Below are positions 11,281 through 24,700 of a stretch of DNA of 64,000 nt, in pieces. The stretch spans positions 1-64,000 of the forward strand of contig JAPDRN010000040.1 of NCBI GenBank assembly GCA_030247855.1, written 5' to 3'. How positions within the stretch are numbered: position 1 is the stretch's first letter; each line of letters begins with the position of its first letter. This stretch comes from Knufia peltigerae (Eukaryota > Ascomycota > Eurotiomycetes > Chaetothyriales > Trichomeriaceae). The notes below the pieces were generated by a model. The model did no database searches. It worked only from the letters and a program-made list of their open reading frames with translations, and had not been told where the DNA came from. The position numbers and the translations under genes were made by a program.

Positions 11281-11775
11281 CCCGTATAAGTAATAGATCA
11301 TATTCCAAGGAGAGATGAATTCAGCCTTTTGAAAAAATAGTACACCAGATCTCAATATTTCCCGGCCGTCAGGGTCTCTGTTTTGTGGCGTGAGCCTGAA
11401 CACTTCTAAGCACATGTTCACCAACAAAGCAGCACAGCTCAACATAGATGCTTAGCCATGAAGACAATAGTTCATAGCGCCATCCAACGCCGAAGTCAAA
11501 AGCGATTCCACCAAGGTTGCGAGCGATAGCTCCAGACATGATTTGCTAGGAATAGTCGTACAATCATCAGACGTGTCTCGTCAATCAATCACCAGCCGTG
11601 AGGCTTCCGACTCTGTAGTTCGCCGCGAAAATAGACTTGCAAGACAACCGGAAGCGCCGACCTGAGCACCATAAAGCTGCCACAGGTCACGCTTGCGGAA
11701 TGATGGGTAGGGATGGGTTGAAACCGGGAGGTGTTTATACATCCTCGTCATCTTCTGTCCCATTTGGACAAAATA
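11281..11775. other. convergent 3' region, no gene
   Basis: This lies between the stops of the Rpr2-type gene and the coiled-coil gene. No ORF with support was found. Confidence 0.6.
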
Positions 11776-12381
11776 TCAGCGCCGGGCGCGAGTTCCAGCC
11801 GTGATATGGCCAGTAGCGCGACTGCGATCGATTCGGGCGTCCATTTCGTCGACTTGCGTCCTCAACTGCTTGACTCGATCCCGTATTCGTTTCATCCTCT
11901 CGAATTCTGCTTCGCAACGATCGATCTCGGCTATTATTCTCTGCATTTTGGCCATATTCGAATTGACGTTTGAGACGAGACCATTTGATCGATTTCTCGA
12001 AGCGGCAATCGATTGTGCGGTGGCTTCCTCAAGCTAAAAAAAAAGCTGTCAGCGTACCATCCACGGTACAAGGAAAATGCGGAAATTACATACTCGCTCG
12101 ATGTGCTGTTGGATAGCACGCATCACTCTCTCAAGGTGTATGTATAGATTGTTGAGAGTGTCGTGATCCAGAACAATCCTCCCTGGCACACTCTGACTAC
12201 TCGCCGCACTGACTGCACGAGAACTGGGTTGGGACTGCCTGCTCGTGCCTCGGCCTCGATCGGCCATTGCGCCGCCCGAGGGTGGGTTCTGGGTGACGAC
12301 CTGATAATGATGACGGAGCAGAACAATTTCAGATTGAGTTAAACCCAAGGCCGTGTCAGATACCGAGTGAGGTGCGGACAT
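11776..12381 (-). CDS. short coiled-coil protein, possibly a BLOC-1-type subunit
   Basis: Two exons (12381-12094 and 12033-11776, 60-nt intron) give 181 residues. The first half has a helical segment SEIVLLRHHYQVV, then a low-complexity Ser/Arg/Gly linker (about residues 35-68). The second half is almost all helix with heptad-like spacing, from LDHDTLNNLYIHLERVMRAI through MQRIIAEIDRCEAEFERMKR to VKQLRTQVDEMDARIDR. The pattern recalls small coiled-coil subunits of the BLOC-1 complex in fungi, such as Cnl1, which act in endosomal sorting. This is resemblance of shape, not a confident family match; a kinetochore or spindle coiled-coil subunit is an alternative. ATG 12381 is used because the frame above it has no ATG. 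Confidence 0.6.
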
Positions 12382-14075
12382 GGACGTCCAGATCGGACGG
12401 TGCACTGAGGTCGGACCAATCTATGGGAAGAAGCAGATGAGTGTGGACAGAGGTAGCCGTGGTGATTAGACACAACATAGCAATTCTGGGAGCTGATAGG
12501 TGTGCGAGGAGCCGTCAAGAGTCGTGCAAGAGACACCAGACAGCGATCTGGCTGCGAGATATGGCAATGCGGGTGAGGCTGGTCATTGTAGCTTGACGTA
12601 TCAATGGCCGCGACTAGCCACAAAACACAGAGCCGCAGGTTTTGCGAGGCGCCTCGATTGTTTCTTCCTCAAACACACACAACCTCCTCTTTGGGTCCCT
12701 CTGGCCTCGTTCCCCTCTGGGCGGGCGCCTGTGGATCGGAAAGGGAGTGTAACCGGGATGAAGATGTCACCTCAGGGTAAGAAACGGAGTAGGACGAGCG
12801 GCGATGCAGGAGTCAGGACAAAGTACGAAGAGGGTGTAGGGTGTGTATGTGTGTGTACTCAAGACAAAAGCGGTAGCTGTGGAGCGGGGACTGAGATGGT
12901 CAAGGACTGTTTCATCGCCCGCAACGATGACTAGAGAAATGAGATGGAGGCAGACCCAGCCCGGCGGCAGGATATAGGAGAAATGAAAAATAAAAACGGA
13001 GTAAGAGACAGCGCGTGTTGATTTGCAACGGGCGGCTGTAGAAGAGGGAAATGCAAAAGAGTTCAAGATCAAGAGACCAAAGAGGTTCTAAAGTAAGTCA
13101 GCTGCAGGCCTTCGTCCTTGGTCCCTGGCTATTCTTCCTTCGTCGCCATCCACCTGGCGAATCTAGAGAGAGAGCCACGAACGGAAGATGGCAAAGTGTG
13201 GGCAGAACGTGACAAGAGGGCAAGGGTCGTAGACTTGGGGTGGCTGCAACCAGCAGTAAGATTGATCGAGTCGATTGGTGAGCCCCGAGGCATTTCGTGG
13301 GGCTTGTAGAGGGAGCAGGGCAAGTAGAGGTGGACGTGGGCTTCCAGGAGGGTGTGTTGCCTCAGACGATATCCCATCACACCTGCATCGTCTTGACTAG
13401 GTACTAATTTATCTCATGTCGCAATGAATTGCCGCCATCCCATTGTGCAGATCAACTACATTCGGATCGCTCAGTAGGCTCCGAGCTCACCTGTACTCTA
13501 TTTCGTGGGAGAGGAAACGCATGAAACCCATCACCACTGGCCTCTCGCGAGAGCCACAGAGCCAGACCCTTCGCAAGGCGCCCATGACATGCTCAATCCG
13601 GGTTACACCTCCAGACCTGATCACAACTTTGCAACAGCCAGGTAATTGTCTTCTGGCCTGAAAGTGGTTCACGCTCATCTGCACGCCCGTTCATGCAGGA
13701 GTTGCCTCCAAACAAGAGTGAAGCCAAAGCCCCCAGCCTGCAGCTGCATCTGCAGGCTACTGCAACTCTCACGTCGTCCCATCCTCTCTCCTGCAGCCGC
13801 CGTCGTCGGTATTCTCTCTGCGGTTCGTCTTTTTCGAAACCGGTGAGGCCCAAGGAGTGAGGCGCGCTGCGGGTTCGAACTACCAACGAAGGCCGCTGTT
13901 CCATTGACTGATTGACTGGCTCTCCGTGGGGAAGGCCCGACGCCGGGCACCAATCGTTCTGATCTGCGTAGGCCGTCTTTTTGCGCGCCGGTTTGACGTC
14001 TGACTTCATCCTCGTGCTGCAGGCTTTCGACCAAATTCGCCCATCGCTTGCGCCGGCCCCATCCCCTCCCACGTC
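12382..14075. other. 1.7-kb divergent intergenic region
   Basis: This separates the coiled-coil gene (minus) from the Wbp11-type gene (plus). Open frames up to about 180 codons occur but start without ATG or have shadow-like composition. A sequence resembling a tRNA B box (GGGTTCGAACT at about 13871) has no matching A box or acceptor stem. The region presumably contains both promoters. Confidence 0.5.
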
Positions 14076-15035
14076 ATGGCACGAGACAAAGAGCGGTCGG
14101 TAAACCCTGCGCAACAGCAGCGCAAGCTGGAAAAGGCAAAACAATTGAAAAAGAGTCGGGTAGAACTACAGGCCAAAAGAAATGAAAAACTAGCGCGACG
14201 GAACCCCGACCGCATCCAGAGACAGATCGATGACCTAAAGGCCCTCGAGGCGTCTGGAGAAATCAAGCCTCGCGAAAAAGCCATCCTCGACGACCTGGAA
14301 AGAGACCTCAAGGCCGTCCGCAAAGCAAGAGAGGCCCTCGGGCAGAAAGCACCACAATACGCAAGCCACCCCAGGAGAAGAGACGAAGACGGCGGTAACG
14401 TTTTGGGCAAGCGGCGGCACGATGGGGAACGCAAACATTTTCAGTCTCGAAGAGATTCTTCCGGCAGTGACACCGACGACTCCGTAAGACGAATACCGAT
14501 GCCGGAGGACACGCCGCCGCCGATTCCACGCGAATTCCGGCGCAACTTCAGAAAGGAAGAAGCGGCGCCAGACACCCGACTACCACCAAAGCCCGCGCCC
14601 GCCCCGAGGACCACCTACGAGAGCGCACCGCAGATCCGGGACCTCAAGAAAGAGGCCGTGAAACGTTTCGTGCCGGACGTCGTGAGAAAGAAGCAAGAAG
14701 CGGCCAGAGGAGGGCCGACAGGACACCTGGTAGAACCCGAGGAGATGGATCGGCTAGAGGCCGAAGGGTACCTACGAACCAGCTCTGACAGGGCGCAGGC
14801 AGGGACTCAAGACGGTCAGGCAAGAGGGACCAGTAACGCGACGAACCTGGCAGAGGAAGAGGAGAGGTTTCTTAGAGAACTAGAGATGCAGGATGCAGAT
14901 GCAGGTCAGGGCACAGGAGCAGAGCAGGTCACAACAACACAAAAAGTGCAAGAGGTAGAGGGCCGACCGGTCGGCGAACCGCTCCAACCACGCAGGCATG
15001 TAGAGATTGAAGAAGTCGAGGATGAGGATGCCTGA
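14076..15035 (+). CDS. Wbp11-type splicing-associated protein
   Basis: This single-exon gene encodes 319 residues. The N-terminal 80 residues match the WBP11 N-terminal family: MARDKERSVNPAQQQRKLEK, then a run of basic helices including NPDRIQRQIDDLKALEASGE. A proline-rich piece EDTPPPIPREFRRNF follows at about residue 150. A further segment IRDLKKEAVKRFVPDVVRKK lies near residue 190 and is typical of the family's C-terminal half. The end is acidic. Animal WBP11 binds WW-domain proteins and acts in pre-mRNA splicing; a nuclear splicing role here is inferred. The protein is much shorter than the animal one. It is convergent with nimA. Confidence 0.85.
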   Translation: MARDKERSVNPAQQQRKLEKAKQLKKSRVELQAKRNEKLARRNPDRIQRQIDDLKALEASGEIKPREKAILDDLERDLKAVRKAREALGQKAPQYASHPRRRDEDGGNVLGKRRHDGERKHFQSRRDSSGSDTDDSVRRIPMPEDTPPPIPREFRRNFRKEEAAPDTRLPPKPAPAPRTTYESAPQIRDLKKEAVKRFVPDVVRKKQEAARGGPTGHLVEPEEMDRLEAEGYLRTSSDRAQAGTQDGQARGTSNATNLAEEEERFLRELEMQDADAGQGTGAEQVTTTQKVQEVEGRPVGEPLQPRRHVEIEEVEDEDA

Positions 15036-16363
15036 TAAAACAGACTTTTGTCTTATTGACAAGGCATGGTCATACTTGTGGCCATATTCACGATCCTTGT
15101 TCGGGGGTTTATCAAGTAAAGTAATACCTCCTAGAGTATCAGCATACCTTACCCAAGGTACGGAGTATGTCAAGCATTCACCCTTGACAAGGTAGACTTC
15201 AAAGACAAGACGCCTTCGACCAGACTGCTCGAGGGTCTCTGCTTGCCGAAAGTGCTCTCACAAGATACAAAATCCAATCTCTTCAACCTCTTCTCTTCTG
15301 CTCTCTTCTCTTCTCTTCTGTTTTCTTTTCTTCTTTTTCTGGGTCATTCTTTCGGCCCACCTGCCTGACTTCGTAGATATCATACCTCGATCGATCACGA
15401 AGTAAATCGGTAATGAAAGAGGGGGTAAGGGACTCGAAGAGACAAGGTCCCCAAGAAGATACCCAAACTGGTGCGTTTCCCATCAGCCAGATTGGAATTC
15501 GACACCATGACTTCTCATCTTTCCCTTCTAATTAGGATGCTATTGAGGGGGGAAAGGGCAGACAAAGATTTCATTTCAGGGTCGCTTGATGGTGGTGGTC
15601 AACACGAGGTTTTGTGTCGAAGAAGACGGAGCGAGTACAATAATATATGAACTATCCGTCTACCGGTTTGTCTCCCCCTTTTTGTACACCAAGAAAACAA
15701 CTACAGTACATCACATTTACTAACCTTTTCAATGCAAATCACCATAAAATCTGCAAAACTCAGCAATCGCTCCGTATCCAGAGGAACAAAATCATTAAGT
15801 ACAGATGGGGGGCTTTCTGCTTCGAGAGCTAATCATCATTTCTTGTTTTCGTAGTTTGGTCTACTGTACACACATACACACGTCTCCATCGTCACCTAGG
15901 TCGCCCTTCTTCACCTCTCCTCTTCTCTCATCTAAAGCTTCTTTCGTGATTTAGCTCGAGGTCAGATCCTCTAAAATCGACCATCAGGGAAAAAGAAAAG
16001 GCCAATCCAGCATTTGATACCAAAAAAAGACCCCCGGTAACACCTTCACCCCAAATACTGCTTGAATTGAGAACCAAAAGATAGTCATGTCAAGCACAAA
16101 CACCGCAAGTCCGGCACTGCTGGTAATGACATACATGCTTCCAATTGCAGCCAAGTTTTGGTCGAGGACGAAAAGAAAATCGTCTAAAAGAAAATCGTTT
16201 GGCCCTTTTCCCACTGTTTGTGTCACATTACATATCGCGCATAAGGAGACCGAATCTTCCATGATACCTGGGAAGATTTTGGTTTTTCCAGAAGGTGCTG
16301 TAACAACAACACGTAATCTCATGTCATCGTTTCAGAGTGTGCTGTTCACAACCACCCCGTGAT
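15036..16363. other. 1.3-kb convergent region with pyrimidine tract
   Basis: This holds the 3' regions of the Wbp11-type gene and nimA. A CT-rich tract (TCTTCTCT repeats) runs at about 15286-15345, and one TACGGAGTA motif is at 15159-15167. A short direct repeat AAAAGAAAATCG occurs twice at about 16170-16198. A 91-codon frame with ATG at 16087 has no family features. Confidence 0.5.
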
Positions 16364-18730
16364 TCATCGCATCATACGAACGTTTCTCACATCGCGTTTG
16401 AGGAAGGGACTGGGCATCTCATCACCCAAGACCTCAGGATCCCAGATAGGCGGGACTTCAGGCAGATCTTTGTCAACAAGTTTCCGTTCAGAATAAAGGT
16501 TGCTTGATAAATCGGCACTCATTGGGCGACCCCCAGCTCGGGCTTGAGCAAGTTCAACGAGGGTGCGTCCACCAACGCCATTACCGATAGCTGGCTGCTT
16601 GGACGCGGCAAGCTTGCTCACCAACTTGCCTCCAGTTGTGGCTGCACGTCTCAATGGGCTTGTGCTGCCGTTCTCACACGTAACTTGTTCTCTGAGATCC
16701 GTCCTGCTTGGGATTTTGCTGAGACGTCTATTCGGGCTGGCCGGTCGGACGCCAACAGCTCTAATGTCTCCATCGCTGACGGCTTTACCGCTCGCTATGT
16801 TTGAGGAAGTGATGCCGGCTCTCACTTGAGCTGCTGCACCACTGGAAGGAAAAAGTGTCGGCTTAGTCGTCAGCTTCTGTACAACTGCCGTGGTATTATG
16901 CCTTACGAGACCAGGCTTAGTCCGCAGGCGTGAAGGCTGAGGGTTCTTAAATGGGTCAGTGCTCGCAACGGTTGCCTTCAGTCGAGTTGGACTGGCTAAT
17001 TCCGGAAATCCATCATCGTCCGAATCATCCTCAAAATCATGGTTCTCCTCATCAGACGAATAAGCGAGTTGAGGCTCCCATTTGGCCTTTTGTCGTGCAG
17101 CTTGTGCGAAGATATTCCTAGCACTTGCAGCAGTCACCGTAGAATTGGCCGTGAGTTGCGCAGCCGCAGTTCTTCGTGGTGACAGCGCAAGACCAGAGAT
17201 AGAGATTGGCGAAGGTTCAGACATCTGTACATCTGCTGGGGAGTCAAGATTGGTCTTCGATCTGGCAAACGGCGTCTTTGCCTTCTTCGGTGGTGCCGCT
17301 TGTCCTCTCGAGGTGTCCGGAGAGTTCAGAGAGAGGTCAGAAAGGTCGGTAAGGTCGGTCGTGGAAGGAAAGTCCTCCTCACTAGAAGTATTCACCGATG
17401 AAGCAGGGTTGTGGTTCTCTTTGTTAAAGCCTGGTGGGTTCTGAATGTCTCTTAATGATCTGGTAGTATGAGTCTGTTTAGTGAGGACCTCGGCCACGCG
17501 GGCTTGAACTTCGCTGTCAAATTGCTTGCGCAAACTCTCTATCTCGATCTGGATTTGTCGCTCAATTTCAAGCCGAGCCTTCAGTTCCCATTCGCGTCGA
17601 AGCTGATCGTTAATCGCCGCCTTCATCGCAGCTCGGTCTGCTTCAAGCGCTGATAATCTTTCCTCTGCCTGCTTCAGTTTGTGTTCGGCTATCTCTTCTC
17701 GGGTCTTTAGGGCTTTTCCAATGTTGACCATCTCTTGTTGCCGTCTGGCTATCCATACATAAGGTACAGTTAACAATGAAACCGTGTCCGGACGGTGTGT
17801 AGGATTCGTCTTCAGACAGTTTGCGATGACATTGGCAAGGTCTTTTGAGTAAATGGAAGGGATAGGTTTGAAGTCGCCTTTTCTGATTCGTTGCACTAGT
17901 TGCAGGTGCGAATTGGCGTTGAACGGTGGCTCTTTGGTGCAAAGTTCGTACATAATGCAGCCTAATGACCAGATGTCCGAATGAAGAGTGTACCGCTCGG
18001 CAGCACAGATCTCTGGAGACATATAGAAGGGTGTGCCAACGTAGGTGGAGGCAAAGTCGTGTGACTGCATTAGTTTCGACAGCCCAAAGTCTCCCAGTTT
18101 CACCGACTGGTCTTCTCCTAGAAAGATGTTCTCTGGCTTGAGATCTCGATGGAGAATCATCTTGCCAGCCACTGGAGGCCGGACCTTCTGCCGTGAGAGA
18201 TCGTTTCCAGGTTCTGGTGGGTCGACACCATAGTGACAGCGGTAGAGAGCAGTAACAATCTGGCTGAAAATCCTCCAAACAAAGTCTTCTTTCGCGTACT
18301 CATTCTTCCTCTTGAGCTCTTTGATGACCGACCCGAGGTCGCCGCCGCCACAATACTCCATGTAAAGATAAAGTTCCTGCGTCTGCTTGAGGTGTTCGCG
18401 GTGGAAGTAGCCCACAATGTTTGGATGTTTCAACGAGGAGAGGATCGAGAATTCGGCATGTAATTGATCGCGTTCTTTTTGTGACATTTTGAGGTAGTTT
18501 ATTTCTTTACGGCACAAGATCTGCATCCGGTCAGCAAACTATCTCGATGGGAGCAGCTCAGAAGACACGTACATGGCCATCTTGTTTTCGACGAACTTTT
18601 CTGATTATGCCAAAGGCACCTCGCCCTGTGCATGCTCATCAGCGCGCAAGATCAATTGCAATGTCAATAATGCCGTACCTATAATCTCCTTGACTTCATA
18701 CTTCTCGTTGTCTGCCAGTTCGAGCGCCAT
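16364..18730 (-). CDS. nimA: NimA-type mitotic Ser/Thr kinase
   Basis: Three exons (18730-18679, 18625-18573, 18520-16364) give 753 residues. NimA drives entry into mitosis in filamentous fungi, acting in the nucleus and at spindle pole bodies. The kinase domain occupies about residues 11-290. It shows the glycine loop IIGRGAFG, the lysine in LCRKEINYLK, the catalytic loop HRDLKPENIFL, the DFG motif (LGDFGLSKL) and the activation loop ASTYVGTPFYMSPE. A family-typical insert precedes HRDLK. A coiled coil follows at about residues 295-370 (AEERLSALEADRAAMKAAIN). The long C-terminus is rich in Ser, Thr, Pro and acidic patches, as expected for a phospho-regulated, degraded protein. The first two coding exons are tiny (52 and 53 nt). 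Confidence 0.95.
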
Positions 18731-21700
18731 CTTGGCTGCGTTGGCAAAAGGCGGAACCGAAAGGAAAGGCAGGCGCGATCTAATAACGGTCTGCGGAGGC
18801 TACAGAAGCATCGCCTGAAAGTAAGAGACAATACCTTCTGGAATACCTACAAATCTGAGTGAGATCTTCCAAAGATGATAAAGTTCCCAGTAGGATAGAA
18901 TCGTCATGGACCACGTCCGTACTGTGAGCACCCGGAATGTGCAGCCATTACGAGTAGCCATAGAAGCACGTTTGTTGACCTGCGTTGCGTAGCAACGAGT
19001 AGTTTCACGAACACGTGATGTGTCTTGGTACACATTGTGTTCCTGACATTCAACCTCTTTCACTGCCTCACCTGTGTTGCAGACATCATCTCCATTGTCA
19101 GAGAACACTTCTTGATGATCCTATGTCTGTATTTACACTGTCAACAAGAAGCGTATGCACACCAAGCTGTTGTAGCTCTCGTTGCGTGCTCGTGCCTAAT
19201 ATGACCAGTATGAGCCTAATGCGGGGTTCGGGAAAACTCATATCCCGCGGTCGGAACGATCACAACATTTCCCATCTCTTGTTTCGTAGACCTGCCTGTT
19301 CATGCTCAGTTGGTTCAAGGACTTATCATCAGTGGAAAAAAGGGTGAGAAGTGTCACGGTGGCACAGAGGCGATGGCAGAAATGCTTGACGGCGAACTGT
19401 GTGTCGTTCTTGTCAAGCTTTCATCATTGTTTTTCTTTGTCAGCTTTCGACGCATGTTTTCAAGCCGCCATACTTAAGCATCTGTAGCGCAAGAGTTGAT
19501 GAAAGGTAAAGTGGTAGTTTTCAACAGAGTATTGGATTGGCACCTATGCACTTCACTAAGCATACCTGCGTTCTTCCGTCGAAAGACCACGAGAAATATT
19601 GCTGCTATCCTACTTTGTTCATTGGAGCATCAAAAGCGATCAAGAGAGACAGGGCAACTCTAGGATACAGTCCTCCGAGTTCATCTACTTGGCAGCATAT
19701 CCTAGTTCGGTCCGGAATTGCTACTACAAAAAGGCACCTTACATAGCGATCATCGATCTCTGTGAACGCAAGAGCCCAGGGGCTCCTCACAATTCACGTG
19801 CAACTTCAAACATCAACAGATGATCCTAGTCAACGGCAGTTGTTGTTCTTCTGATATTGCTGGGGATCCCTTGTAATAGGGCAACAACAAGGACTCCATG
19901 TGGTGCCATGTCCTGCATGGCTAGTCTTTCTGGTCGTAAGATAATTGTACAAGCGAAATAAGGGATGCAGCTTGCAGCTGGCCTGGTGTGTGTAGGGTGA
20001 CATGCTGCAAGTAAGTGCTCTAGACCCTGTAAACAGGTCCATCATGGGACAGTGTACGAATAGTGTCGGGTGAAGCATGCAACGCCTCGATGTGGGTCAT
20101 GACTGATAAATATGCCTCCCAGCATCCTGGCTGCTTGACGAAGTGCTCCCAAGCGACAGAAAGCAGGAGAAGGACGGGTTGGAAAATGGGTGCCACGCAA
20201 AGGGCGCTTCCAGACTCAGAATGCTACTTACAAAAGTGCAAGAAGAATAGTAGGTCTAGCCTCGCCTCGGAGCGGTGACTCTGCTGTGAGCTAACGAGAT
20301 GGTTAGACGCCGAAGTAGTCTCATGCGTAGGCTAGAAATGTACGTGAAAATTGCTGGGGAGGCCCATCGGCATACCGGGGGTTTTCGCTGATCGGTGTAT
20401 TTCGAAACGGTCCGGGTGGAAATACCCAAGCGCTGCTGATGGGAACCTTGTCACCACCCTGGCAAGGTCTCACAAGACTCGCGATAAATGGTGCTTGTGA
20501 GTCTGACTATCCGAACGAGCGACGCCAAAGTCATTCGGCGCGAATAGTGAGCGCATATTTACGGTTTTGACGCAAGCCACGTGGACACAGTTGGGCGATG
20601 GTGTCGAAAGGATGAAAGTTTTTCTTTCACTGTTCAGCCCGTAGGAGGCACAACCACCTACTCGTATCCTGTATGTACTCCGGAACTTGCCAACGGTTGA
20701 TGCACCCAGGTAGATCATTATTGAGCCCATTGGCAATTGGAAGGTTCAGTAAGCCTTCGGTTGGAAGGTCTGGCCGAGCACACGCCATCTCTCACAATTG
20801 CCTGACCACCCGTGAACTCCCTGAGCGGGTGGCAGCAAAATAGTCCAGTGGGCCTGCTGACCTCTGTGGCTCCTGTGCAAAGATGAATCGAGATGCCGTT
20901 AGCGACGGCTCAAGAGCGCAGAGGAAACGTGGGACGGGCTGCCAATCTGAGGGAGTGGATATGGTGAGGCCAGAAGCCAAGCGGATGGACTCTCCAGGGG
21001 CGTCGGGATGTGCAGGGATGGCTGCCACGTGGAAACAGGTCGGTGGGGAGGCAGATCCGACAACCTGCAGGTCTTGTTACGGAGTAGCAAAATTTGACAC
21101 ACGTCAACCAGAATTGTACTTGTAACCAAGAGCCGTGGGCCCGAGGGCTTCCGTAGAAGGCAGCTCCTACAGGGAAGGGCCACTCTTGCTGCGGGCGCAC
21201 AGGCAGCGTCAATTAAGCGAAGGTCTGTGCCATTCAGGAGCGGCGGAAATAGAGAGCAACCGACCACGGGGTGGATAGGCGAATACGAGCTCGGGATGCA
21301 GGTATTATTTTTTCCCCCTGCCGCGTTCAATAGTAAAATAACAACTGCGTCATGAGAATACTATCATGTTTTGCGGCGTGGGTAATTTGCAGCAACAGGC
21401 TTGCAAGCTGATTGTGCTGTGTGTTTCGGGGCTGCCATGCCCTCAGTTGGTGACGCCGCCGAAGCGATCTGATTGACAGCCGGACGGCTAGAGAGGATCA
21501 CACCGTTGAGTCAGGCCCAGACGCCCAACAACGGCCGAGTTTGACAACGACGGGCTCCATCGGGCCCTGCTTTAGGATACACACTTGCTTCGTAGTGGCG
21601 TTGCAATGACTTCAATCGAAGTGCGAGGACATGCACCATCGAAACAATGGCTGTGCCGGACCGGTCAGAGGTGGAAGGAAGGCCATGGCGGAGAGCTCTA

Positions 21701-24700
21701 GGGCGATTGTGTACCAAGTCTTCTTTCTAGAAGGAATCATAACTCCTGTTAGGCTGGCCAACTAGGCCTAAACGAAGTTGGTTGTGTGGGTGAGAGAAGT
21801 GCCCCCAGAACAGTGTCAACTCTTACCGAGGCCACGCTTGCTAAGCCATGCACCATGATGCAAGGATCTCATCCACATGAAACCTGACGCGAAGAACTGA
21901 AACCTCATCCCTGGCGATCCCAGCCATCACAATTTCGTTCGCGACTTTGTGCTTTGGATCTAGGGAAAGTGACCAGTGAGAGTGGTCGAATTTCCTACGA
22001 AATACCGAAAAGAGGATGAGATATTTTCACCGAACCATCGCCCATCCGCCGAGAGCCAGGTTCGCCACAGACACTCACCCAGAAGGCACTGTTGAAGTGA
22101 ACTCTGTTCTGAGAATTCTCGCAAGACACTCAGTGTGCTTTCTGAGCAAACCTAAAAGAGAGACAAATTAGGACGGCATATGCAAGTTTGGATCATTCTT
22201 TAGGACGATAGAGGAAAGGTTACGTGGGTTGACGGCCAGCGATCGGCTGGGTGGCGTTGTGCCTGTCCACAGTCAAAGTCAAGATCCTCGCACGGTGTAC
22301 CTAGTGATGCCTTGAGGGTTTTCCACTGACGACTCCCACGTGGTCCTTGCAGGAATGGGTAATTCCACACTGCACGAAAGCACCCCTTTCGGGTGTTGCT
22401 GACAGACTAGGTGCGGACATACTTCCCTTTACTACGTAGAACTGGGCGTCTCTCAAGTCAAAGCAGTGTGAAGAGGCTGAGGCCAATGCTCCGGAGAGGG
22501 GCGCTGCAACCTGTCCACCATTTCTTTCCGGTATGGCTTTTTACTGACGACAAAACAACAAGGGTTGTTATGCACATGCTACCTGCAGCTGACCCCTGCT
22601 ACCATTTCGTTGCAATGCACCTAGAGAATGCCAATCCGGTGGTGGCTGAACACATTGACCCTCCGGAGGGATGGTTCCTTTCCCTTGGGTCGAGGCAGTG
22701 GAATAAAGCTATGTCGGATTGAGCAATAACAATTCGGTTGCCAGTTTTATCCGTCTAGCCATTCCGAGGCCGTTATGGGAGGGTAAACTAGTTGGCCCGC
22801 CTGTAGGAAACCAAAGGTGTCTTGTTCGCATACCGGCCGTCGGAGCCCGACCACGAGAAGTAGAGGGGGCATCGGGAGTGTGCTTCATTTCCACGTACAC
22901 ACCTTGGTCGCAAAGACTGGCATTATTACCCGAAGAGGGACAGTAGCGCTGCAGGGCGATGAGAACCATGATGTACGATGTACATACACCGTCATGAAAG
23001 CTCTGAAAGCGTGCACATCTCGGGAATGCGAGGCGAGTGCGAGAGCAAGTGCCAAAATTTCCATCGTGGCGGCAGCTCCGGTGCTCATATCGAGACAAGC
23101 TCTGACACCTTCCAGGGCTTCAAACCACGGTCTCATGGACGGAGGACAGGGCGTGAGCCTGTTCATCTCGCTTTTGAACTCGTGACACGTCTAGAATCAG
23201 CAGAAGCATGGCAATGGCGTGGCATGGAGACATGGAGCGTATGGAGAAATGGTGACTCCTCGTCAATCCAAGGGGGCGATAAAAGAAAAATGATTGCGGG
23301 CAACCTGAATTGAGGAAGTTTCGCGACAAGGCCGCCGTATGGGAAATCACGAGGGAGCACGCTTGGGGGACGATCAAACGCACCATGTGCAACACGATCG
23401 ACGCGCGTGGCTGGAGACGGGGGATCTTGACAAAAAAAAAATACGACCCTAACCGGGGTTCAGGTGGTTGATCGTGGCAGCAGGGGGTGTGTTGTTGGTC
23501 AAGATTGGGATGGGATGGGAGGGGTGGAGTTGGGCACTCGCACGGCCGACTTTTATTTGGGTGTTTGGTGGCAGAGATGACTGCATCAGCGCCGGACCAA
23601 ATTAAGAGATTATGGTCCAAGGAATGAGCTTGGCACATACAAGAATAGAGTGCTCGTATTATTGTGCTCGTACACTGTCACCACTTCGACAGAGAAGCAG
23701 TACGAGTAGTACGGAGTACATGCTGAGAAAAGGAAACAAGGGACAGGGATTACTCCTCCACGATCTGTGATATCGACGTCAGGGAAGACGAAGGAGGTGA
23801 AATAATAAATACGAGTACTGGACGGTCAAGATGTGCAAGCAGTGCTGGTATTCCTTACTGTATGAACACGAGAAAACAATGAAATACGGGTTACGCAGTT
23901 GCCTACGGAAGGATCGCAGATCGACGAGGATCCCTCGGTAGCAATAATAATAATACTTCTGGAAGTTACAATTTGATGATGTGCTTCACTCGGCAGCTTC
24001 TTCCCTTTTCCTTCCTGAGCGAGTTACGGCACCGCCTAGTCGTTATGTCATGCGCATAATCTCCGACGTCTGCTTATTGGAGTGATGGGCGGGCCAGGGT
24101 TTAAGCGAGCCTGATCGGTCGCTGCTAGGGGCAATGCTAAGGGCTGATTGATGCTCACTTGATCCGAGCTTCAAAGGTCGCTAATAATGTCCAGGCTCTG
24201 TTGTCGTCTGCTTCGGTGTCGCGGTGATGGTTCTGGTCGCTTGCAGTCGACTTTGTCAGGAACAGCAACTTAATAGCTGACAGCAATAGGGATGCTCTAC
24301 TCCGTAAGGCTGCTTGTATCCAGCTGTACGGAGGACAGACTCTGTAGAATACGAGAAACAGTGGGCCAGGGTAAGTTCTCTAGGAGCAGCACGAGACATG
24401 CAGCGGTCATGGTTAGGGAAAGGAGGCGTTGGGATAGGCCGAGATCTTTGTGGCTCCTGATCGGTGTAGCCGGGATCAGACAGGTTGCTCATTCTCATTA
24501 GGGGCATTGGATTGCATATTGTATGACACCAACATCAGGTTGAGACAGGTGTCGAAACTTACTACAGGGCAGATCTCCAGGCTCACCCGGGCCAGGCCAG
24601 CAGAGGCTCGTATACTAATGTTCTTAACAACTCCTCAGAACGAGGATGATATGCCGTGTCACTCTTCCGTACTGAATCCGTATTGTTTGCATGAATAATA

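Noticed and set aside
13850..13910. Possible tRNA (B-box-like GGGTTCGAACT)
   Set aside because: No matching A box, anticodon arm or acceptor stem around it.
16087..16362. 91-codon frame with ATG downstream of nimA
   Set aside because: Lies in the 3' region of nimA, contains a short direct repeat, and has no domain.
20899..21330. 143-codon minus-strand frame in the 8.5-kb gap
   Set aside because: Its only start is TTG with no internal Met, so it is not a plausible fungal gene.
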